DNA of 20,905 bases from assembly GCF_004359215.1 (NCBI RefSeq), contig NC_090614.1, positions 981,141 to 1,002,045 on the forward strand, written 5' to 3'. The notes under the pieces are model-generated. The model was not told the DNA's origin, searched no databases, and was given only the letters and a program-made list of their open reading frames with translations. This document shows, one piece after another, positions 9,361-17,301 of the stretch. Each line of letters begins with the position of its first letter. The first letter of the stretch is position 1. The DNA is from Bremia lactucae (taxonomy: Eukaryota > Oomycota > Peronosporomycetes > Peronosporales > Peronosporaceae). The translations under genes and the position numbers were made by a program.

Positions 9361-9539
9361 GCGACGGAAGGGAACCTTTTGTCCACCAAAGTGATTCAAC
9401 AGCAGGCGACAATGGTCATCCTGACTGTAGCTCTCTTTTATTTCAGAGGCTAATGAGCTTGTCACGTGGCATGCCTTCTTGGCTGCCAACTTTGACGGCT
9501 GAAATTGTGCTTTCGCACTAGACAAACTTTCCTGGTTTC

Positions 9540-10400
9540 TTACCTCTAAGTCTGGTCTGCGCGATAAAGCGTCAGCCAAGTCAAGACATTCAACTTATTC
9601 GGCTTATATTCAACTTTGAAATTATATTCAGAGAAGAATGCAAGTCATCTTGCTATTATAGGCGAGAGGTGCGGTGAGTTTTTTGCGGTCCGCAGTGATG
9701 CATGACGCGTATAAACCACAATTGGTTCGCTGCCCAGTAGGTGCACACGAAACTTGATAAAGAGCATACTTAATTGAAAGAATCTCTTTGTCCTTCCGGG
9801 ATAATTCAGTTCCGCGGCTTTCAAAAGCCGGGACTGATAAGAGATGACGCTACCAACGCCATCGTCATCCTTCTGCATGAGCGCGCTGGCGTTTGCAATA
9901 TTACTTGCATCGCAGACGAAGCTTAACTGCTTATCCGCGTCTGGCAATGCCAAGACCGGCGCCTCTATCAAAGATTGCTTCACTGATATGAACGCATCAT
10001 CTTGTTCTTTTAGCCAAATCCATTCTGCGTCCAGTACCTAATAGTAGCCATCTTTTGAATTCAACGCGAAAAAGATAGTTGACGCTCCCATGAAGTTCAA
10101 CAAAACATTTATCCGCATGATTGGCGTTTGCGCGCAGGTATGGTCGTCGTGTTCAGTTTATTGTAATCATGAATCACGCACCATCCACCGGTGACTTTAC
10201 GCACACAAAAGGTCGGGCTGCAGTGAGGCGATTTGCTCTCACGCACATGTCCCGCCTTGGTTCGCTTGTCGAAGAACTTATCGATATAATCGACTTGTTC
10301 TTTCGGCAATGGCCATTGCCTGGTCACTTGCCAGGTTCGAGGTCTTTTTCGTGCTTGTTGCCTCTATCTGCTGGGAGGGCGGCTCGGTACTTCTTCTGGG
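9540..10400 (-). pseudogene. pol: Element 2 pol: RT remnant and RNase H
   Basis: RT opens with TRQWPLPKEQVDYIDKFFDK, then HVRESKSPHCSPTFCVRKVT and GGWCVIHDYNKLNTTTIPA (about 10327-10130). After a shift it reads FMGASTIFFALNSKDGYY with the first palm Asp (about 10050), one stop, then passes directly to LDAEWIWLKEQDDAF. The segment holding MPxGLxNAP and the Y-x-D-D box is absent, a deletion of the order of 100 or more residues compared with element 1. RNase H follows: LSFVCDASNIANASALMQKD (9915 region), a degraded DKE segment, FRVHLLGSEPIVVYTRHASL (where the usual TDHAS has Arg for Asp), a shift, and the ADALSRRPD tether at about 9570. It cannot encode an active RT. Confidence 0.9.
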
Positions 10401-10403
10401 AAT

Positions 10404-10854
10404 ACATCGCGATCTTTCAACATAATCTCAAAGAACGGAGAACGGACTGTCTCTCAAGGCATCCCAGCCTTGAGAAGCGAACCGTTTCTTTTTGTTTGTT
10501 TCCAATACGCCCCGGCCATTGTGGACGACGAGCAACAGTTTATCAAGTTCTCCTCTGGAACTGGTGGGACTATTTCGTGGATCTTTTGTTTATTTATTTC
10601 GGCAAGGAGCGAATCCCACGATATCTCTGGGAGATTAATTCTCTCCTTGGCATATTTAAAAACTTGCCGGGGCACCTCAACTGAGGAAGCCTCCGCAATT
10701 TCATCTTTGACGGCCTCAAACACCTCGTTCGAAGTCCCGTCCTCTTTTATAGGAACTGATCCAAAGGTCACTCGTTTAGACGTGCCTTTGATCGTCCTTA
10801 TTTGTCGGGTACTCATTCTTCGAGTGACCACGACCTTTGACTGGGAAGGGGTGT
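10404..10854 (-). pseudogene. pol: Element 2 pol: region between protease and RT
   Basis: An open stretch on the minus strand from the Met at 10831 to a stop at 10454. It includes SVEVPRQVFKYAKERINLPE and ISWDSLLAEINKQKIHEIV, then EENLINCCSSSTM. After a shift it reads SPFSEIMLKDRDVFPEEVPS (about 10440-10390), the conserved entry into RT (F.DVFPEE.P). This spacer normally links protease and RT in this polyprotein. Its upstream neighbour is copy A of the duplicated gag-protease block, so this is the part of pol that runs on into the only RT in element 2. Confidence 0.75.
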
Positions 10855-11635
10855 CGTTGCTCTCCTGGCTAACGCACCTCCTTTAACCGTACCAGACTCT
10901 AGGCACTGTGCCGGTTCATGCGACGCTTGACTTCCTGTCAGCTCGCCGTCTACTGCCACAGGCTCTCGACTCTGTGCAGGACTATAGGACACATGACTAC
11001 TTGTCATTGCCCTTTCACTACCCAAGTCTCCACGAGCTGGGTAGCAATTGGTAACGTTTGACATCCCGTGAACGCACTTTTAACTGGGTTTGACACGACA
11101 TCAGTCGCATACGCCTCTCGCAAGAGCACAATCTTTCCGGTGACCTGTGTAGAGTTCGCGACAGTGCGTGTACGCCAGTCTTTTAATGGTTGGTACTTTG
11201 CCAACCATGGCATGCCTAGGATGAGGTCATACGGATTCTCCATACTTAGCATTCTGAATTTCTCTTTTCAAGAGAAGTCACTAAAGCTGAAGGCGAGTTC
11301 TACCTGAACTCCCTCAGACTTAACGAGCGCGCCGTTCGCTTAACGAGCGCGCCGTTCGCTAAACGAACGGTCGTTTCTTCTTGCTTGCCATCCTGGCAAA
11401 GCGACTCAAACATCGCCGGTCTCTTTCTTAGTGTTGCGAGTTTTACAAAATTTTGTGATGCACCCGAATCCACTAGGAGGGTCATCACCTGGTCATAGCC
11501 TCGTACTTGAGCACTATAGACCAGCAGGGTTGAGGTCCGAAATTTCAAGACCTTAGGGACTATGCTATTCATTTGTTTAACAACTCTGAACTTTGGGGTA
11601 GCTTCAAAGTCCGTGTCAGTAGGAGGTCCTGCCAC
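10855..11635 (-). pseudogene. Element 2 protease, copy A, with pol linker
   Basis: Aspartic protease of the Gypsy polyprotein, which cuts gag-pol into mature parts. From 11635 the minus strand reads toward VLKFRTSTLLVYSAQVRGYD, then LLVDSGASQNFVKLATL, the D-S-G-A active-site motif. A 20-bp tandem duplication at 11321-11360 then throws the frame, ending it at 11300. The correct downstream frame resumes as MENPYDLILGMPWLAKYQP (about 11245-11195), the LGMPWL flap-side motif. A Ser/Pro/Glu-rich linker follows to 10855. Near-identical to copy B (12555-13336) from about 11272 upward, but clearly diverged below about 11270. Confidence 0.88.
11321..11360. repeat. 20-bp tandem repeat in protease copy A
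   Basis: The unit taacgagcgcgccgttcgct occurs at 11321-11340 and 11341-11360, followed by a diverged partial unit. As 20 is not a multiple of three, it shifts the pol frame after ANGALVK. Confidence 0.95.
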
Positions 11636-11688
11636 TACTGCGCTCCTGCATTTCTCGACCTCTCAGTGGTCGATGCAGAACTCATGCG

Positions 11689-12553
11689 TCACGCACGCTG
11701 GTTCTTGCCATCGCCTTTTGGGTAGGAAGTCCTCTTGATGTGCATCTTAGCCCCAGCAGGGACCCTGGTGTAGCAGCGAGCCATCATATGGCCGCGCTTG
11801 CCGCATTTATAGCAGACAACGTCTGCATTGCCCAACTCCGTCGGAGTGGCATCTGACCTCTCGGCCGACGGCTGATACCAAGGTCCCCGAGGCACTGTTG
11901 TAGGATTGCTCCTCAACTAAGGCAATTCGGATTGCCTCTTTCATCACCGACGGCACCTTTTTGATAAAGGGCCTGTCGCGATAGGCCATGCCGTAGTCCG
12001 TTCATTAACGTGGGCACCTTAATGTGCTCCGGAATCGGACCTACGGTATTAAAAACCGACAGCGAGTGCATCTCTTTCACATAGTATTGCAGAGTTTGCT
12101 TCGCCTGTCGCGCTCCAATGAACTGCGTCTGTAGCATCAATTTCTTGTTCGGCGGCTGGTAAATGGCGCGAATCTTTTCCGTAACGATCGATAATGTAGG
12201 AACGCCTTCCTGTCCGCCATAAGCGCCGAGTAAGCCCACTCTGAGGCCTTACCGCGCAGATGCAACATGGCGTACGACACCATCCGGCTATCGTCCTCGA
12301 CGAGCTGCGCGACACCGCATTGCACCACGACTAAGAGACAGTGGACAATCGTGTGCGCCGCAGTTCCACCAAATTTGGGCGGGTCCATCTGAATGGGCCT
12401 CGGCTGATGCGGCCGGGCAGAGAGCATCTCAACAGTCCTGTTGAGAGCCTCGCTCCGAGCCTGCTCATGCCTCAGCTCATCCTGAGTCTGAGTGACGGAC
12501 TCCGCCGCAGCATGGCTCTGTGCCTCGGACGCGGCCCTCCGCTGTCCGAGCAC
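11689..12553 (-). pseudogene. gag: Element 2 gag, copy A (5'-truncated)
   Basis: Gag forms the particle that packages element RNA. Copy A lacks its N-terminus, since it stops at the N at 12554. It contains a coiled-coil-like QTQDELRHEQARSEALNRTV, the capsid lead-in IQMDPPKFGGTAAHTIVH and RMVSYAMLHLRGKASEWAY (about 12400-12210), then by frameshift KIRAIYQPPNKKLMLQTQF and PIPEHIKVPTLMNGLRHG (to about 11990). Further on are IRIALVEEQSYNSA and the zinc knuckle CYKCGKRGHMMARC (C-x2-C-x4-H-x4-C, about 11815-11774). At least two frameshifts are shared exactly with copy B. Confidence 0.9.
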
Positions 12554-12554
12554 N
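12554..12554. other. Ambiguous base at duplication junction
   Basis: A lone N sits exactly between the two units of the tandem duplication. This suggests an assembler join between two sequences rather than a read-through base. Confidence 0.95.
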
Positions 12555-13336
12555 CGTTGCACTCCTGGCTAACGCACCCCTTCCAACCGCACCAGGCTCT
12601 TGGCACTGTGCCGGTTTATGCGACGCATGACTTCTTGTCAGCTCGCCGTCTACTGCCACAGGCTCTCGGCTCTGTGCAGGACATTCGGACGCATGACTAC
12701 TTGTCATCGTCCTATTCACTACCTCAGTCTCCACGAGCTGGGTAGGAATTGGTGACGTTTGACATCCCGTCAACGCACCCTCAACTGTGTTCGACACGAC
12801 ATCAGTTGCATAGGCCTCTCGCAGGAGCACATCCTTTCCGGTGTCCTGCGTAGAGTTCGCAACTGTGCGTGTACGCCAGTCTATCCATGGTTGGTACTTT
12901 GCCAACCATGGCATGCCTAGGATGAGGTCATACGGACTCTCCATTCCTAGCACTGTGAACTTCTCTTTACAAGAGAAGTCACTAAAGCTGAAGGCGAGTT
13001 CTACCTGAACTCCCTCAGACTTAACGAGCGCGCCGTTCGCTTAACGAGCGCGCCGTTCGCTAAACGAACGGTCGCCTCTTCTCGCTTGCCATCCTGGCAA
13101 AGCGACTCAAACATCGCCGGTCTCTTTCTTAGTGTTGCGAGTTTTACAAAATTTTGTGATGCACCCGAATCCACTAGGAGGGTCATCACCTGGTCATAGC
13201 CTCGTACTTGAGCACTATAGACCAGCAGGGTTGAGGTCCGAAATTTCAAGACCTTAGGGACTATGCTATTCATTTGTTTAACAACTCTGAACTTTGGGGT
13301 AGCTTCAAAGTCCGTGTCAGTAGGAGGTCCTGCCAC
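12555..13336 (-). pseudogene. Element 2 protease, copy B, with pol linker
   Basis: Same organisation as copy A: LLVDSGASQNFVKLATL with the D-S-G-A motif (13336-13001), the frame broken by the 20-bp repeat at 13022-13061, and the downstream frame resuming at MESPYDLILGMPWLAKYQP (about 12945). The linker contains two related Ser/His/Pro/Gln-rich segments (SHASECPAQSREP and SHASHKPAQCQEP). It ends at the N at 12554 instead of running into RT, so it is severed from the rest of pol in this assembly. Confidence 0.88.
13022..13061. repeat. 20-bp tandem repeat in protease copy B
   Basis: Units lie at 13022-13041 and 13042-13061 and are identical to those in copy A. The lesion therefore predates the separation of the two copies. 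Confidence 0.95.
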
Positions 13337-13389
13337 TACTGCGCTCCTGCATTTCTCGACCTCTCAGTGGTCGATGCAGAACTCATGCG

Positions 13390-14413
13390 TCACGCACGCT
13401 GGTTCTTGCCATCGCCTTTTGGGTAGGAAGTCCTCTTGATGTGCATCTTAGCCCCAGCAGGGACCCTGGTGTAGCAGCGAGCCATCATATGGCCGCGCTT
13501 GCCGCATTTATAGCAGACAACGTCTGCATTGCCCAACTCCGTCGGAGTGGCATCTGACCTCTCGGCCGACGGCTGATACCAAGGTCCCCGAGGCACTGTT
13601 GTAGGATTGCTCCTCAACTAAGGCAATTCGGATTGCCTCTTTCATCACCGACGGCACCTTTTTGATAAAGGGCCTGTCGCGATAGGCCATGCCGTAGTCC
13701 GTTCATTAACGTGGGCACCTTAATGTGCTCCGGAATCGGACCTACGGTATTAAAAACCGACAGCGAGTGCATCTCTTTCACATAGTATTGCAGAGTTTGC
13801 TTCGCCTGTCGCGCTCCAATGAACTGCGTCTGTAGCATCAATTTCTTGTTCGGCGGCTGGTAAATGGCGCGAATCTTTTCCGTAACGATCGATAATGTAG
13901 GAACGCCTTCCTGTCCGCCATAAGCGCCGAGTAAGCCCACTCTGAGGCCTTACCGCGCAGATGCAACATGGCGTACGACACCATCCGGCTATCGTCCTCG
14001 ACGAGCTGCGCGACACCGCATTGCACCACGACTAAGAGACAGTGGACAATCGTGTGCGCCGCAGTTCCACCAAATTTGGGCGGGTCCATCTGAATGGGCC
14101 TCGGCTGATGCGGCCGGGCAGAGAGCATCTCAACAGTCCTGTTGAGAGCCTCGCTCCGAGCCTGCTCATGCCTCAGCTCATCCTGAGTCTGAGTGACGGA
14201 CTCCGCCGCAGCATGGCCATGTGCTTCGGTCGCGGCCCTCCGCTGTCCGAGCACGAATGCCTCAAACTGCTTCAACTGAGCAACAAGTTGCCCAGGACTA
14301 CCCAGGAGCCTGGCCAGGGCTTGTTCACCAAGTCCCTGCGCCATAAGCCTTGCCACCTCCCGATGATGTTCGGAGAGGTGAAAAAAATGAGCCCAATCAA
14401 TATTGAGGCTCAT
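13390..14413 (-). pseudogene. gag: Element 2 gag, copy B (with N-terminus)
   Basis: Best gag copy of the element. I take the ATG at 14413 (MSLNIDWAHFFHLSEHHREV); the open frame extends upstream to 14458 but without an ATG, and this start gives a 56-bp leader after the LTR. An N-terminal helical part (LARLLGSPGQLVAQLKQFEA) leads to a coiled-coil-like region, the capsid lead-in PRPIQMDPPKFGGTAAH and GKASEWAYSALMADRK. A frameshift in the 13838-13940 overlap leads to KIRAIYQPPNKKLMLQTQF, another near 13690 to IRIALVEEQSYNSA, and then to the zinc knuckle CYKCGKRGHMMARC (about 13516-13475). Gag function is inferred from the knuckle, its order before DSGA protease and the capsid-like middle. Frameshifts disable it. 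Confidence 0.92.
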
Positions 14414-14459
14414 CCTCACGTACAGACGCAGAGATGCGGGTCGTGGGAAGGATTTCAAG

Positions 14460-14467
14460 TGCTACCA
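14460..14467 (-). promoter_or_regulatory. Primer binding site of element 2
   Basis: On the minus strand TGGTAGCA lies two bases inside the LTR end. It is the complement of a tRNA 3' end TGCTACCA, as in eukaryotic initiator tRNA-Met, the usual minus-strand primer. The same octamer is at 16000-16007. Confidence 0.75.
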
Positions 14468-14469
14468 AG

Positions 14470-14995
14470 TGTAGGCGGGCACGTCGTTATGCGGCCACGC
14501 TTAAACTTAAGCTCATACCCTAGCAGAGCGAGGAAGCGGGTAACCATCTTCTCTTGCGTGCAGTGTGGTAGTTGTGTTGGGCGCCTTAGCGACCTCACCC
14601 AACGCACAAAGTTCTCTAGCAAAGTGTCGTCACGGGAGCGGCAATTCGGCTCCTCGTGCGCACTTACTTAGTAGGAATTAGTTTTCAGACTAATTTATAT
14701 GTAATCGTATTAAATATTAATACATTATTTACCAATCAAAAATTTTATCTCTGTTGATAACACTATTATGTAATGCGATTGTTTCTTTCTACGTACCTCG
14801 AGTAACGGCTGACGCTAATTGTCATCACGGATGACGCAAGCCGTCATGTTTCCTAATGTGAATGCACCTATGTGCGTCACATACACAAAGGTTGGTCACA
14901 AATGTGAACCACATCCGAGTGGTGGGTCTGATTACTTTTTAAGTAACTGAGTGGTAGGTCTATTTACTTTTATTTAAGTAATTGACTATCTCAGC
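14470..14995 (-). repeat. 5' LTR of element 2 (outer end lost)
   Basis: Its inner end is tgtaggcggg at 14470-14479, beside the primer site. It aligns with 6056-6470 in the same direction. A TATA-like TATAAAT is at 14693-14699 (minus). Homology fades at about 14990, where AT-rich sequence begins, so the outer terminus (expected GTAACGGG on the minus strand) is missing. Confidence 0.82.
14693..14699 (-). promoter_or_regulatory. TATA-like box of the element 2 LTR
   Basis: TATAAAT on the minus strand is conserved at the same place in the other LTR (6238-6244). The expected transcript runs toward gag. Confidence 0.5.
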
Positions 14996-15240
14996 AATTT
15001 TATTAAAATTAAATTATTTACAATTTTAAACTTATTTTTTAATAAATACGATTTAGATTCATTAATTAAAAATAATTACTATACAAATATATTAGAACAA
15101 TATTCAAAAAAATTAATTAGTTCTAAAAAATTATAAATGAAAATTAAAATTGATAAAAATGAACTGATATTATTGAAGCGTTATATTGAATAAAAGAGCA
15201 AAATTCTGATCCTTCAATTGATATTATTGAAGCGTTATAT
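14996..15240. other. Very AT-rich patch with 22-bp direct repeat
   Basis: Composition drops to a very high A+T level unlike the flanks. The string tgatattattgaagcgttatat occurs at 15165-15186 and again at 15219-15240 (offset 54). A short plus-strand frame from the ATG at 15139 reads MKIKIDKNELILLKRYIE before a stop. Candidates are an organellar (mitochondrial) insertion or an AT-rich spacer; I cannot decide between them. Confidence 0.5.
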
Positions 15241-15660
15241 AGAGAGAAGATCTACGGCTCTATCAGGCAGAGTTATTGGTGGCCTAAACTTTATAAATGG
15301 GTCAGCACATATGTTCGCACATGCGAAACGTGCTAACGGGTTAAACCCTCGCATTTGGACAGTGGCGACGCATCAAGTACGCGTGAACAGGGACAATGCG
15401 GCGTCCATATGCTTTAAGGCACACGATACTGTCCTTGGTGGTCGTCTCAGTAGAGAAAAGACCTACGGCTCTATCAGCCAGAGTTATTGTTGGCCTAAAC
15501 TTTATAAATGGGTCAGCACATATGTTCGCACATGCGAAACGTGCTAACGGGTTCAACCCTCGGCACATGCTGCTGCGCCACTGGCGAGTCTTCCCGTCCC
15601 CATAGGATGCTGGGAATCCATTAGTATGGATTTTGTTTTTGGGCTGCCGAAAGATTCAGA
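15241..15660 (+). pseudogene. Gypsy integrase fragments, zinc domain duplicated
   Basis: Two overlapping pieces of an integrase related to that of element 1. The first (about 15248-15345) encodes YGSIRQSYWWPKLYKWVSTY ending in CETC and a stop. The second (about 15415-15660) restarts at KAHDTVLGGRLSREKTYGSI, repeats the same segment with an offset of 211 bp, then passes CETC, a stop and PLASLPVPIGCWESISMDFV. The first catalytic Asp of that core is at 15629-15631. The second catalytic acid and the Glu are absent, the sequence diverging at about 15660. The join with AT-rich DNA is at about 15240. A duplicated fragment of a dead element. Confidence 0.85.
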
Positions 15661-15710
15661 AGCACGACTAGATGCGTGACATCTTTGATATCAGCGCGTC
15701 TGATCGTGCT
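15661..15710. other. Short spacer before LTR
   Basis: About 50 bp with an outer inverted pair (gcacga / tcgtgc). No coding sequence seen. Confidence 0.4.
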
Positions 15711-15853
15711 TGTAACGGGGCACTGCGACTTGACTGTTCCAGTACAAGTCCACTTCACATTGCTTCAGTTGTGAGTGGTGCCTTCGTTAGGTGACGTACA
15801 CTGTACGTATAGAGGAAGACTTCTCTTAAGGCAAGTTAGCTTAAGAGTGTAAA
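15711..15853 (-). repeat. Partial LTR, TGTAACGGGG family
   Basis: Starting at tgtaacgggg (15711-15720), it matches the reverse complement of the last part of the 18125-18565 LTR (tandem tgcttcag-like segments, the gtgtacgt and ggaagact motifs). It is thus the 3' end of a minus-oriented LTR. The rest is lost in the adjacent run of N. Confidence 0.8.
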
Positions 15854-15953
15854 NNNNNNNNNNNNNNNNNNNNNNNNNNNNNNNNNNNNNNNNNNNNNNN
15901 NNNNNNNNNNNNNNNNNNNNNNNNNNNNNNNNNNNNNNNNNNNNNNNNNNNNN
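15854..15953. other. Assembly gap, 100 N
   Basis: Exactly 100 N, a conventional gap of unknown size. It separates an LTR end from the leader of a minus-strand element, so the missing DNA may hold a whole element body. Confidence 0.95.
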
Positions 15954-16009
15954 GTCCATGTTAAATGTGGGAAATGTGGTCCTTGGACGGACTACAAAGT
16001 GCTACCAGG
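15954..16009 (-). other. Leader, PBS and gag start codon of a gapped element
   Basis: On the minus strand the PBS TGGTAGCA (16007-16000) lies two bases inside the LTR end. The leader contains AGTCCGTCC as in the 18566-18622 leader, and ATGGAC at 15959-15954 equals the gag start of element 3. Gag then enters the gap. Confidence 0.75.
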
Positions 16010-16333
16010 TGTAACGGGGCACTGCGACTTGTACTGTATTAATATAGTTAAGTGTCTTGTTAATCTATCTTTGCAAATGTTGACTTAACTATAAACTAAT
16101 ACTAAACATGTAAATGAATTCTTATCTATCTTATCTTGTAACTCTCTTTGATTACTTCTACAGCTGATTAGTCTGCGGAATAAATAGACATAATGGTCTA
16201 TACCTATTTATGGATAAGAATTCAGGACATTACTATATAAAGTAATATCCTCCAAATATTATCTACCGTTTAGATAATATATTAATTAACAACCTTTAAG
16301 TGTTAATTTCATGTAACGATACACCCCGTTACA
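16010..16333 (-). repeat. LTR, TGTAACGGGG family, internally deleted (324 bp)
   Basis: Termini tgtaacgggg (16010-16019) and ccccgttaca (16324-16333) are perfect inverted partners. The outer 150 bp match the start of the 18125 LTR closely. Compared with that 441-bp LTR it lacks about 117 bp near its 3' end, the break falling at a shared acagt. It serves as the 5' LTR of the minus-strand element whose leader follows. Confidence 0.88.
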
Positions 16334-16589
16334 TCCAAGGCACGAATCACCTATAAAGATTAAAACAGGTCGCACTTGAAGCGACGAGGATTGGTAAAGG
16401 AGTATACGTATACAATTTGGAAAACAATGACGAGTGAGATCTCCGACTCAAAAGTATCAAGTAGGAGATTGCTGTGGTAACCATCAAAATATGATCTTGA
16501 CCTGTAAATTTCTTGTGTTGATGCTGCTATTGTGCATGGCCACCCAACTCAATAAGAGTATGGGTTTGTTTATCAATGTATTGATCCGA
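16334..16589. other. Spacer and possible decayed start of the ligase pseudogene
   Basis: No clean frame. Short traces upstream of 16600 (e.g. VHGHPTQ near 16537) may belong to the ligase N-terminal domain, but most of that domain is absent. Confidence 0.4.
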
Positions 16590-17301
16590 GATTGAAAATC
16601 ATGTTGCCATTCTCAAGTGGAACCACGGGAAACCCCAAAGACGTGATGCTCAGTGCTACGAATTTTGTAATGCTCTCGAAGTCAGCCATGTAGAGCCTGG
16701 TGCGGAGAAAATTTTAGAACTTGTGCCTTCTTTTACATTTCTGGCACGATGATGATCCATCTCAGCATTCTTTAGGGTAAAAGCATCATTGTCTCGCCAC
16801 GGTTTGTGGCAGAAACGTTTCTAATTGCCTTGTCCATATACAAGGAATGCGTTGTACGTTCCTCTACTAGCTATTAATTGATAAAACACTATATCGCCCC
16901 ACCAGTCGTGCTTTTCCTATCAAACCACCCTTTAGTAGAAAAACTCGAACTTTCGCCAACAGAGCATATCGTGTCTGGAGGAGCCGCAGTGGGCAAGCAA
17001 GTTGAGACCCTCGTGAACAAGCGTCTTCGATCCACGAGATCCAAGTTTATGGAATGACAGGTCAAAACGCGCAGGGCGAAGAAATTCCAAAGGCTTTTGT
17101 AGTATTGCAATATCCCGATTGTTTGGACTCTCCAACCCTGGGAGATAATATTAATTACGTGGCCAAGCATGTTGCTCCATTCAAAAAAGTTCTTGAGGTG
17201 AACTTGTTGAGTCCATACCAATGAATGCATCAGGCAAAATAATTCGCCGTTGTCTCCATGAACAAAAAACTTTTTTTCGTAACGATCACAAAATACAATG
17301 A
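16590..17301 (+). pseudogene. 4-coumarate:CoA ligase-like adenylate-forming enzyme, pseudogene
   Basis: Such enzymes activate aromatic or fatty acids with ATP and then CoA. Three hallmarks are readable. The AMP-binding P-loop LPFSSGTTGNPKDVMLS lies at 16604-16654 (Asp replaces the usual Gly after PK). After frameshifts and stops, APPVVLFLSNHPLVEKLELS, then VSGGAAVGKQVETLVNKRL and, in another frame, QVYGMT (about 16895-17065) follow. The C-terminal lobe has GEEIPKAFVVLQYPD, VAKHVAPFKKVLEV and, after a shift, ESIPMNASGKIIRR with the catalytic Lys codon at 17236-17238; the frame stops at 17299-17301. The sequence jumps from YGMT straight to the GEE segment, so a large central part is deleted, and most of the N-terminal domain is missing. 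It is the only host-type gene in the window, sitting between two head-to-head LTRs. Related acyl-CoA synthetases are possible alternatives. Confidence 0.85.

Larger units (their letters stand above)
10855..14254. repeat. 1.7-kb tandem duplication of gag-protease
   Basis: Unit A 10855-12553 and unit B 12555-14254 align with an offset of 1700, then 1701 after a one-base indel near 11010. A stretch of over 1 kb (about 11390-12500 against 13091-14200) looks identical. The first roughly 420 bases (10855-11270) differ at many sites, and the last 40 or so carry several differences. The only thing separating the units is a single N at 12554. Confidence 0.95.

Noticed and set aside
10121..10886. Overlapping plus-strand frames of 187 and 138 codons
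   Set aside because: Antisense to well-recognised RT and pre-RT sequence of element 2; they share no motif with known proteins.
14042..14671. Plus-strand open frame of 209 codons
   Set aside because: It runs antisense through gag copy B, the primer site and the LTR; its protein has no recognisable features while the minus strand is clear gag.
16889..17230. Minus-strand frame of 113 codons
   Set aside because: Shadow of the ligase pseudogene, whose plus-strand motifs are specific.
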